This document shows, piece by piece, positions 1 through 5,368 of a DNA stretch of 12,573 nucleotides. Numbering within the stretch: position 1 is the first letter of the stretch; every line of letters starts with the position of its first letter. Under the pieces are notes generated by a model, which ran no database searches, was not told the origin of the DNA, and saw only the letters and a program-made list of their open reading frames with translations. This DNA is from CAVHXA01 sp963639765 (GTDB lineage Bacteria > Bacillota > Clostridia > Oscillospirales > Oscillospiraceae), in contig CAVHXA010000053.1 in NCBI GenBank assembly GCA_963639765.1, forward strand, positions 1-12,573, read 5' to 3'. Made by a program: the position numbers and the translations under genes.

Positions 1-141
1 GAGCTTCCGCTGCCGGAATGACCGGATTTGTCTTTCGTTTGGTTCTTGCCACTTAAGTTCGGCCAATTCTATCTGGTCGAGCTTTTTCGCCAGACGCAGC
101 TCACGAATCCGCGCTCCGCTGGCCTTCGTGTTGTAATACAT
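1..141 (-). CDS. XRE-like helix-turn-helix protein, N-terminal part (runs off left edge)
   Basis: Only the first 47 codons are visible. The ATG at 141 is preceded by a good ribosome binding site (GGAGG, six T, ATG). The N-terminus begins MYYNTKASGARIRELR and continues LAKKLDQIELAEL, matching the first helix and start of the second helix of the XRE/Cro helix-turn-helix family (KxxGxRIRxLRxxxxLxQxxLAE). After residue 31 the sequence (KWQEPNERQIRSF) no longer resembles an XRE recognition helix. Either the protein is a divergent relative, or a frameshift lies near position 50. The visible part cannot decide this. A palindrome at 155-181, just upstream, is a candidate operator. Role as a DNA-binding regulator is inferred from the N-terminus only. 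Confidence 0.6.
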   Translation of the reverse strand, partial: MYYNTKASGARIRELRLAKKLDQIELAELKWQEPNERQIRSFRQRKL

Positions 142-154
142 AAAAAACCTCCGT

Positions 155-181
155 GAATTTGAAATGTGGAATCTCAAATTC
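155..181. promoter_or_regulatory. Perfect 8-bp inverted repeat upstream of the left XRE-like gene
   Basis: GAATTTGA at 155-162 and TCAAATTC at 174-181 are exact inverted copies separated by 11 bases. The repeat lies 14-40 bases upstream of the start codon at 141, abutting its ribosome binding site. This geometry suits a dimeric repressor operator, perhaps autoregulatory for the XRE-like protein. The assignment is inference from symmetry and position. Confidence 0.45.
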
Positions 182-220
182 GCGAAGGCGGAGAACGGCA
201 ATGAAGCCCTAAAGACGCAG

Positions 221-432
221 AAAAGCCCGCAGCGAAGTTGCTGCGGGCATAAAGAATCGTTGTATGGAGAGATCCCAGGCTTAGAAAAATCGGAATCGAA
301 CGCAAAGACGCAAAGGCGCAGAGCATGCGCCATTGCAAGATACAATGCTGTCCCCAGAGGTCGGGAGATGATGTGCCTAAGCTGTACATAAAAGACCACC
401 CGTCAGGCTCAATTCCGATATTTCCTACCGGT
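221..432 (-). ncRNA. Candidate short non-coding RNA between repeat array and terminator
   Basis: A -10-like TAAAAT box (443-438 on the minus strand) lies immediately downstream of the 11-bp repeat array, and a strong intrinsic terminator lies at 225-248. Transcription between them would give an RNA of roughly 210 bases. I see no ribosome binding site in front of any ATG in it; a 71-codon frame starting at 389 lacks one and runs through the terminator. Small hairpins are present (GGCGCA/TGCGCC at 315-331, CATTG/CAATG near 331-347). This is a prediction from flanking signals, not from a recognised RNA family. Confidence 0.3.
225..248 (-). terminator. Rho-independent terminator, minus strand
   Basis: GCCCGCAGC (225-233) and GCTGCGGGC (240-248) form a perfect 9-bp GC-rich stem with a 6-base loop. 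On the minus strand the stem is followed directly by TTTTCTG. It would stop minus-strand transcripts arriving from the region of the repeat array or from the SARP-like gene, before the XRE-like gene at 141. Confidence 0.8.
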
Positions 433-458
433 AACTGATTTTACCCGACGGATGGTCT
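393..458 (-). other. 12-bp inverted repeat with 42-base loop (possible weak terminator or operator)
   Basis: AGACCACCCGTC (393-404) pairs with GACGGATGGTCT (447-458). The single non-Watson-Crick position is C/A on the plus strand but a G-U pair in minus-strand RNA, so the structure is complete only in that RNA. TTTTATG follows the hairpin on the minus strand. It could terminate read-through from the SARP-like gene. It also spans the proposed -10 box and the promoter-proximal copy of the repeat array, so a protein-binding role is equally possible. Confidence 0.4.
438..443 (-). promoter_or_regulatory. Candidate -10 box downstream of repeat array
   Basis: TAAAAT on the minus strand matches the sigma-A -10 consensus at five of six bases. 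No good -35 hexamer lies 17 bases upstream; that position falls within the direct-repeat array, whose nearest copy ends 11 bases before the box. A missing -35 replaced by activator repeats is the known layout of SARP-type promoters. The call rests on position and one hexamer. Confidence 0.35.
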
Positions 459-620
459 CATCCCAGGTCTCATATACGACCTCAAAAAAGTCTCATTTTG
501 GTCTCAGAAAGGCCTCCGTTTTATCACCGAATTAGTCTCATTTCTGTCGTCGAAAAAGTCTCCAAAATGCACTCACAAAAGTCTCCGGAACGTACTCACA
601 AAAGTCACACGAACATCTCA
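455..620. repeat. Array of 15 GTCTCA-like motifs at 11-12 bp spacing
   Basis: Motif starts are at 455, 467, 479, 490, 501, 512, 523, 535, 546, 558, 570, 581, 593, 604 and 615. Five copies are exact GTCTCA (455, 467, 490, 501, 535), two are GTCTCC (558, 581), and the rest are degenerate. The third base (C) is the same in all fifteen and the fifth (C) in fourteen, while spacer bases vary. Units 558-580 and 581-603 also align as a 23-base tandem repeat. On the minus strand the motif reads TGAGAC. The array starts 9 bases beyond the stop of the SARP-like gene. One-helical-turn direct repeats are the operator type of OmpR/SARP winged-helix proteins, so this is probably a binding array; its owner is inferred. 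Confidence 0.8.
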
Positions 621-628
621 CCTGGTTT

Positions 629-1933
629 TTATCGCTGTTTTTCCCACAGTGCTCGAACGGAGGCGATCTGCTCATCGCTCATGTAGTCCTTTGCCATTTC
701 AAGAAACTGCTTCGCGAGTTCGGCCCCGCTTTGATGAAACATGCTGATAACCATAGCCGTATTAAGGTCGCTGTCGTATGGCGCAAAATTCGGAGCGGCA
801 ATGGAAGTGCGGTAAGCTGTGGAATAGTCATGCTGTTCGATTTTATGTTGAATGAAGCATTTGACCATCTGGATATACATGCTATGGTAGAAAACAGCGG
901 TCGGCATCAGCCAATGCTGGTGGTAAATCTTCTCAAAGAGCTCCCCACGATAGAGCTTGACGGCCGCATGATACAGTGAACGCTGTTTCTGCGGATTCTG
1001 CTCTGTCTCCAGCTTTGTGCAGTTGTCCGCAAAACGCTCAAAATCCGTGTATACATGGTAATCTGGGTTGATGCTGAACGTGCCGTTCTTGCTGATGATA
1101 AGATCTTCCAGTCCGATAATGCTCAGTGTTCTGCGCAGCCGATACAGAATATTGCTTACCGACCGATATTTGTTTCCCATCACATCGTTCGGCCATAGTG
1201 CATCCACAATACGGTCGGTGGAAACGGAGGCTTTACGATCGACAACCAGCAGGGCAAGCAGACTGACGCACAGGTCGGAGGACAAATCTTCATCGGTCAG
1301 CGTTCCATGAGCACCTTTTATTTCCAGACTGCCGAAGCAGTTGATATAAACGTCTTTTTTGCTATATTTCGAGACGCGTTGCGCCGCAGCAAGGGTCTGC
1401 TGCATTTTGATTTCATTCAGTTCCACAACGACGGCATATGAAATGATAAACAGAAAAGTCGGATCGTCCCGAAAGCGGGTTGGGTCATCTACGGCAATAT
1501 AGCCCTGATTGATGCGTTTGGAAAACGGTGCGGCCAATATGGATTTTACGCCATAACGGTGGAAGAACTCATATTCATCCGGGTGCGTGTCTCTGATCGC
1601 TTCCATATCCGGTATAACAACAGGCTGGTTCAGCGGCAGAAACTCGCACCAGCGCGGAAAGCTCTCTACGGCAAGATACTGGAGCATATCCTTTTGGTGC
1701 TCTACGCCCTCAGCACACCATTCATAGGTAAGCAGACCGATGTTCATCGTCCAGTCCGCTTCAACAACGGAGGCTCTGTTTGCACCATAAAATTCTGCTG
1801 CGCCTTGCAACAGCCTGTTGATAATTGTCTCTGAATCTTCACAGTCACGGAGCTGCTCTTCTATACGTTGAAGCGCAGCTTGAAAATCCAGTGCGAGAAG
1901 TGCTTTGTGCTGAGTATTTGTAGTATTTCCCAT
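629..1933 (-). CDS. GAF / winged-helix / BTAD transcriptional regulator (SARP-like)
   Basis: A 434-residue soluble protein. Residues 20-175 look like a GAF sensor domain (RASVVEADW, then VKSILAAPF and YIAVDD strands). Residues 194-292 resemble the OmpR/SARP winged-helix DNA-binding domain: INCFGSLEI opening strand, LLALLV helix, ALWPND, and YRLRRTL recognition-helix region. Residues 295-420 are a helical BTAD-like domain (LYHAAVKLYRGELF). The start at 1933 is preferred over the in-frame ATG at 1951 because GAGGAG sits 8 bases before it. A ligand sensed by the GAF domain would modulate DNA binding; the ligand cannot be told. A terminator-like hairpin (1965-1986) separates it from the XRE gene upstream. 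The 11-bp repeat array begins just after its stop codon. Confidence 0.8.
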   Translation of the reverse strand: MGNTTNTQHKALLALDFQAALQRIEEQLRDCEDSETIINRLLQGAAEFYGANRASVVEADWTMNIGLLTYEWCAEGVEHQKDMLQYLAVESFPRWCEFLPLNQPVVIPDMEAIRDTHPDEYEFFHRYGVKSILAAPFSKRINQGYIAVDDPTRFRDDPTFLFIISYAVVVELNEIKMQQTLAAAQRVSKYSKKDVYINCFGSLEIKGAHGTLTDEDLSSDLCVSLLALLVVDRKASVSTDRIVDALWPNDVMGNKYRSVSNILYRLRRTLSIIGLEDLIISKNGTFSINPDYHVYTDFERFADNCTKLETEQNPQKQRSLYHAAVKLYRGELFEKIYHQHWLMPTAVFYHSMYIQMVKCFIQHKIEQHDYSTAYRTSIAAPNFAPYDSDLNTAMVISMFHQSGAELAKQFLEMAKDYMSDEQIASVRALWEKQR

Positions 1934-1964
1934 GATTGCCGCTCCTCTCATAAAACAGAAAATG

Positions 1965-1986
1965 CCCGGTTATTGGCATAACCGAG
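1965..1986 (-). terminator. Terminator-like hairpin between the XRE gene and the SARP-like gene
   Basis: CGGTTAT (1967-1973) and ATAACCG (1978-1984) form a perfect stem with a 4-base loop, extended to 9 pairs by a G-U and a C-G pair in minus-strand RNA. It is followed by CATTTTCTGTTTT on that strand. The T tract is interrupted, so it may be a partial terminator or attenuator in a two-gene unit. I see no clear separate promoter for the SARP-like gene after it. Confidence 0.6.
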
Positions 1987-2021
1987 CAGCTCCTTAGAAC
2001 TGCGCAGCTATGCTGTACAGT

Positions 2022-2381
2022 TCAATTTTCATTTTTTCTCAAACAAGCATCCCTGCGCAATGTATCCTTGACGGATTTTGCTATATCAGCAATCACACGG
2101 ATCTCATAATCATCGCAATCCTCTATGACGCCGGCGATGTCTTTCTCAAACTGGACTTTTGCCTTAACCACATTATCGCACAACAGATCATCGGTGGATA
2201 CCGACAGCGCGTTTGCAAGGCGCACAATCGTTTGCAGGCTGACGCGGGTAGTCCCGGTTTCAATGTTGCTCAGATGTGTGGGGGATACATCAACGGTTTC
2301 TGCCAACTGCTCCTGCTTCAAGCTGGCTCTAATCCTCGCAATTTTGATGCGCTTGCCGATGGCTTTATAGTCTAACACCAT
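2022..2381 (-). CDS. XRE-family helix-turn-helix regulator
   Basis: A 119-residue protein. Residues 9-66 are a full XRE/Cro helix-turn-helix: GKRIKIARIRASLKQEQLAE, then VSPTHLSNIETGTTRVSL, then LANALSVSTDDLL. The C-terminal 50 residues are charged and helical and may mediate dimerisation. The ATG at 2381 is chosen because GAGGAGGT lies 5 bases upstream; an upstream in-frame start at 2471 has no ribosome binding site and would add sequence foreign to the family. A plausible promoter is at 2412-2440. A bidirectional terminator separates it from the surface-fibre operon. It probably controls itself and neighbours, but no operator could be assigned. Confidence 0.9.
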   Translation of the reverse strand: MVLDYKAIGKRIKIARIRASLKQEQLAETVDVSPTHLSNIETGTTRVSLQTIVRLANALSVSTDDLLCDNVVKAKVQFEKDIAGVIEDCDDYEIRVIADIAKSVKDTLRRDACLRKNEN

Positions 2382-2411
2382 ATTGCACCTCCTCAATTTT
2401 GCAGCACTTTT

Positions 2412-2440
2412 ATTGTACTGGTTGAGGCAGGCGAATTTAA
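2412..2440 (-). promoter_or_regulatory. Candidate sigma-A promoter for the XRE regulator
   Basis: On the minus strand, TACAAT (2417-2412) matches the -10 consensus at five of six bases. It is spaced 17 bases from TTAAAT (2440-2435), a poor -35 with three matches. Initiation near 2405 would leave a short leader before the ribosome binding site of the gene starting at 2381. Confidence 0.45.
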
Positions 2441-2524
2441 TAATCTGATACCGTAGACCACGGACACACATTAAATTGCCGCTGGCTTTCTTTAATTTAA
2501 CGCAATACTATCCTATAAATCACG

Positions 2525-2556
2525 AAAACAGCAGAGAAATTTTCTCTACTGTTTTT
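2525..2556. terminator. Bidirectional intrinsic terminator closing the surface-fibre operon
   Basis: ACAGCAGAGAA (2528-2538) pairs with TTCTCTACTGT (2542-2552) around a 3-base loop. The one mismatch on the plus strand is a G-U pair in minus-strand RNA. The stem is flanked by AAAA and TTTTT, so either strand has a U tract. It lies 26 bases beyond the stop of the last operon gene on the minus strand. Confidence 0.75.
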
Positions 2557-2581
2557 CGATGTCTGCTTGAGAGCCAATGCC

Positions 2582-3469
2582 TTAGATACCATGTCTCATT
2601 CCTTTTTGCGTTTTTCCCGCACACACAGGGCACCCGCATTTCTGCTTGCCCGTTCGGGAGTAGACGGCCGTTTTCCAGACATGCCCCTCGCTGCATCTCC
2701 ACCACACCCGCTTGTGGCTTCCCGGCGTCACCATCTCCGGCGACAGACTGCCGTTCAAACCAGTGTCCCATTGGGCAGCGATTTTCGGATGGAGCGTGGC
2801 CAGATCGTTGAAGCCAGCCAGAACTCGCCGCCCTGTGCAGTATGGGCAGCCGGAGTTCTCCACGACCCGTGCGGCTATGACAGCCTGCCATTCATGTCCA
2901 AGGGAGCACCGCCACCAGACCTTCCTGTTGCTGAAAGGAGTTACCTGATCGGGCGTCAGCCTGCCGTTGTGTTCCGCGTCCCACTGCGCAGCGATGTCTG
3001 GATAGAGCGTCGCTATATCGTTCTCGCCGGGTATCACTGCTTTCCCCGTGCAAACCGGGCATCCAGCGCCTCTGCTCCGGCTCAGGACGCTTGCCCGCCA
3101 CGAATGACCCTTATCACATTTCCACTAGACATATCTCTCGCTTCCTGCCAGCACGTCTGAGGGGGTCAGGTCGCCGTTTTTTTCCGCATCCCACTGTGCA
3201 GCCAATACCGGACTTACCGCGGCAAGGTCATTGTCACCTGCCCATAGGACGCGCCTTGTGCAGTAAGGACACCTTGAGCCGCCCGACCTGCTCCGCGCTT
3301 CGGCTTGCCATGAGTGTCCAGCATGACACTTCCACCAGACCTTCAAATGACTGCCCTTATGTATGGTATCGGGAGTCAGCGGTGCATTTTTGCTCCAGTC
3401 CCACTCTTGCAGGAGATACATCTTGTCCTGATGTTCACAAAAATATTTAAGCGTGTATTCTTCTTTCAT
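2582..3469 (-). pseudogene. Four-repeat zinc-ribbon protein interrupted by an in-frame TAG
   Basis: Read through one stop, this is a 295-residue protein of four units of about 70 residues. Each has the pattern NDLATLxPxIAAQWD, KNGxLTP, VWWxCxxGHxW, then SRxxxxxCPYC. This is the repeated zinc-ribbon family often annotated DUF4379; its function is unknown, with nucleic-acid binding suspected. The two Cys pairs per unit (WWxC and CPxC) are the likely zinc ligands. Codon 115 (3125-3127) is TAG where the other units have the first Trp of VWW, consistent with a TGG to TAG change. The frame continues intact for 180 codons afterwards, so the lesion is recent or is read through. The start at 3469 is preferred over 3484 because GGGG lies 7 bases upstream. 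It is the last gene of the operon, 42 bases after the AP2 gene. Confidence 0.8.
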
Positions 3470-3511
3470 CGGGGTACCCCGCATTGTCTGAACCGTTTCA
3501 TAGATTTCCTT

Positions 3512-4465
3512 TTATATCGTCGGTTGAAGCGCCACATCCAGTTCGCCGCTGTCCGATCTGCTGACGTGAATCTTTATGGGATTATCCTTCGCCCAAACAG
3601 GGTCGGTAACCGCTTTTTCAGACCACTTCTCATAAAAGCCGACCACCTTCTCTTTCAGCAGCTCTTCCACTTTTTTGCGGACGTCTGCCGCAGCTTCAAG
3701 GGATTCATAGGTGCCGAGGAAATACTGCTTGTGCTGAAATACGATTTTCGCCAGATAACGCCCTTTGATAAAATACACGCCCTTGACGCCTGTGGTGTTG
3801 TTTTTGGGAAGCTTATCGCTTTTCAGCGCGTCTATGCTTGTACCATCCACATGGGTGAGATACCCTGCAAGCGCCTTGTCATGTTCCTTTTTCTTGCAGC
3901 CGCAGCTCTGCTGACCGCAAGACATCAGGCTGTTGTAGGAAACGTCGATCTCATTGCCGCAGTCACAGCGGCAATGCCAAATCACGAAGCCCTTTATGTC
4001 CCGCTTTTTCGTGGAGTATTGCGCAGTCAACCGGCCAAAGTGCCGACCGGCAATGTCGGAGGAAGCATAGTTCTTCACGCTTTTACATCCGCAGTTGGTC
4101 TTGCGCCCGGACACCAACTCCGCCGCCGTAGCCTCGCAGGTATAGCCGCAACTACACAGGCATGTCCAGTATGCGCCCATCTTGGTGCGCTTCCGGCTCT
4201 TTCCAACGACACGGAGGTTTCCAAAGGTCTGCCCCAGCAAATTGTAAGCATTGGCCTGATGCGTCATTTCTTTCCGCAGACAGCCGCAGCTTTGGGAGCC
4301 TCCATACCGCAATGACCGCTCCAGCACATACCGTTCCGTACCGCAGTCGCAACGGCACAGATACTTTCTTTCGCCTTTTTGAGTGGTTATGCACCTATCC
4401 AACACTGTCCATCGTCCAAACCGCTGGCCGCTTTCAAGGCCCTGTGTTGTTTTTGTTTCCACCAT
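3512..4465 (-). CDS. AP2-domain protein with three Cys-rich knuckle repeats
   Basis: A 317-residue protein. Three repeats carry an FGR/NLxV strand followed by CxCxCG and, about 20 residues later, SCGC or NCGC. The Cys positions are 37/39/41 with 60/62, 102/104/106 with 125/127, and 165/167/169 with 188/190, suggesting three metal-binding modules. Residues 222-266 (NNTTGVKGVYF, RYLAKI, YFLGTYESLEAAADV) are an AP2 DNA-binding domain of the kind found in bacterial mobile-element and phage proteins. No nuclease motif was seen. The ATG at 4465 follows the TAG of the preceding gene by one base, suggesting coupled translation; an in-frame ATG at 4480 would overlap that gene. A DNA-binding role is likely; its target is unknown. 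Confidence 0.8.
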   Translation of the reverse strand: MVETKTTQGLESGQRFGRWTVLDRCITTQKGERKYLCRCDCGTERYVLERSLRYGGSQSCGCLRKEMTHQANAYNLLGQTFGNLRVVGKSRKRTKMGAYWTCLCSCGYTCEATAAELVSGRKTNCGCKSVKNYASSDIAGRHFGRLTAQYSTKKRDIKGFVIWHCRCDCGNEIDVSYNSLMSCGQQSCGCKKKEHDKALAGYLTHVDGTSIDALKSDKLPKNNTTGVKGVYFIKGRYLAKIVFQHKQYFLGTYESLEAAADVRKKVEELLKEKVVGFYEKWSEKAVTDPVWAKDNPIKIHVSRSDSGELDVALQPTI

Positions 4466-4466
4466 G

Positions 4467-4691
4467 CTATAAGTCCGCATTGTCCTCGCCAGAGAAAACG
4501 CCCTGCTTAAAAAGCTCGTAGTAGCAGTTTTCATAGAGCTGTCCCTGACCCTGCACATAGTATCTTCGGTGGGAGAGCGGTGTGTCTTGTGGAACATCGG
4601 TCATGCGCCAGCAAAGGACGCACCGCTCCATCTGCTTTCTGCGCTTGCCGCCTATTCGAGAACGACGGTTGCTTCTTATGTCGTTTGCCAT
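4467..4691 (-). CDS. Small CxxC protein (possible zinc finger)
   Basis: A 74-residue basic protein. Residues 21-60 (MERCVLC, TDVPQDTPLSHRRYYVQ, GQGQLYENCYYEL) resemble a family of small clostridial proteins of unknown function with two Cys pairs. Here C24, C27 and C56 are present, but the position three before C56 is Tyr53 (TAT), where a Cys would complete a CxxC. This could be one base change (TGT to TAT) or normal divergence. TGAGG lies 6 bases before the ATG at 4691, and this ribosome binding site overlaps the stop codon of the sortase, so the gene is in the sortase transcription unit. Its downstream neighbour starts one base after its TAG. Confidence 0.7.
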   Translation of the reverse strand: MANDIRSNRRSRIGGKRRKQMERCVLCWRMTDVPQDTPLSHRRYYVQGQGQLYENCYYELFKQGVFSGEDNADL

Positions 4692-4699
4692 GTTCAACC

Positions 4700-5368
4700 T
4701 CATTTTTCCATTTGCGTCGGAGCAGAAGAGGGAGTAATTACCGCCGCCCGGTTGCAAAACACAGTCACCCGCGTCTTGCCGCCCTTGGTGCATGTGTAGA
4801 GCACAAGGTCATAGCCACTGTTCTGCACGGCGTCTACTTCGTTTGGGTTCAGCGTTTCAATCTCTTCAATCGAGTAGGTGTTGACGATGCCCTCCATGTC
4901 CGTAAACGTGACGGTATCTCCCACCGACAAGTCTTTCAGATGCCCGAAATGGCTTTCGTAATTATGTGCGGCGATCACCAGATCGTCCGTGCGGGAGGAA
5001 CCGAACTGACGGCATGGAGCAACCTTCAGCCGGTTATAGTCCCATTCGGACATGACCGGCAGCTTCAGCCCCAAGATCGGAATCTCTACATAGCCAACAT
5101 ACTCATAGCCGTCCAGCATGACCACCGGCATTTCCGGGGCAAGGGGTGTTGGGGACGGAGTAGCCGTGGCTTCCGGGCTGTTTGGTGCGGTTGCCGCAGG
5201 CGCATCCGTTGCCTGTGCTGATATCGCCGCTTCCACACTTGCCAGCAGGCTCTCGGCTTCCTGCCCGGCGTGTGCGTCCTCATAACGGTTATATAAGAGC
5301 AGGAGCAGTGCCGACAGGATCAGCACTGCTCCCACTGCTACGATTGCAATGCCCGTTTTCTTAGGCAT
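4700..5368 (-). CDS. Sortase family transpeptidase
   Basis: A 222-residue membrane-anchored sortase. Residues 5-25 form an N-terminal membrane anchor after MPKK. A Pro/Ala/Thr-rich linker runs from about 50 to 80, and the catalytic beta-barrel is at about 88-210. The catalytic triad is visible: His135 in VIAAHNY, Cys193 in LYTCT and Arg200 in KTRVTVF. It cleaves a sorting motif and joins the substrate to pilin or wall peptide outside the membrane. The likely substrate is the pilin encoded just upstream. I would place it near class D or B but the class is not certain. Its ATG overlaps the end of the pilin gene by 8 bases (ATGCCTAA), implying translational coupling and linked stoichiometry. Confidence 0.92.
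   Translation of the reverse strand: MPKKTGIAIVAVGAVLILSALLLLLYNRYEDAHAGQEAESLLASVEAAISAQATDAPAATAPNSPEATATPSPTPLAPEMPVVMLDGYEYVGYVEIPILGLKLPVMSEWDYNRLKVAPCRQFGSSRTDDLVIAAHNYESHFGHLKDLSVGDTVTFTDMEGIVNTYSIEEIETLNPNEVDAVQNSGYDLVLYTCTKGGKTRVTVFCNRAAVITPSSAPTQMEK

Noticed and set aside
270..300. T-arm-like GTTCGATTCC on the minus strand suggesting a tRNA
   Set aside because: The flanking bases do not form a T stem and no acceptor, D or anticodon arms can be folded.
174..389. 71-codon minus-strand frame as a peptide encoded by the candidate RNA
   Set aside because: No ribosome binding site before the ATG at 389, and the frame runs straight through the strong terminator at 225-248.
455..620. CRISPR array
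   Set aside because: Repeats are 5-6 bases at 11-12 bp spacing, far too short, with no 20-40 bp repeats and no cas genes nearby.
2582..3037. Separate 151-residue gene starting at a GTG
   Set aside because: It is in the same frame as the upstream fragment, begins mid-repeat and lacks a convincing start; better explained as the 3' part of one gene broken by TAG.
3470..3505. Eleven-codon leader peptide (MKRFRQCGVPR) between the AP2 and zinc-ribbon genes, its TGA overlapping the next ATG
   Set aside because: A weak AAGG site precedes it and the overlap is neat, but nothing else supports it; too short to call.
3314..4315. 333-codon open frame on the plus strand
   Set aside because: Antisense to the AP2 and zinc-ribbon genes, whose conserved motifs are clear on the minus strand.
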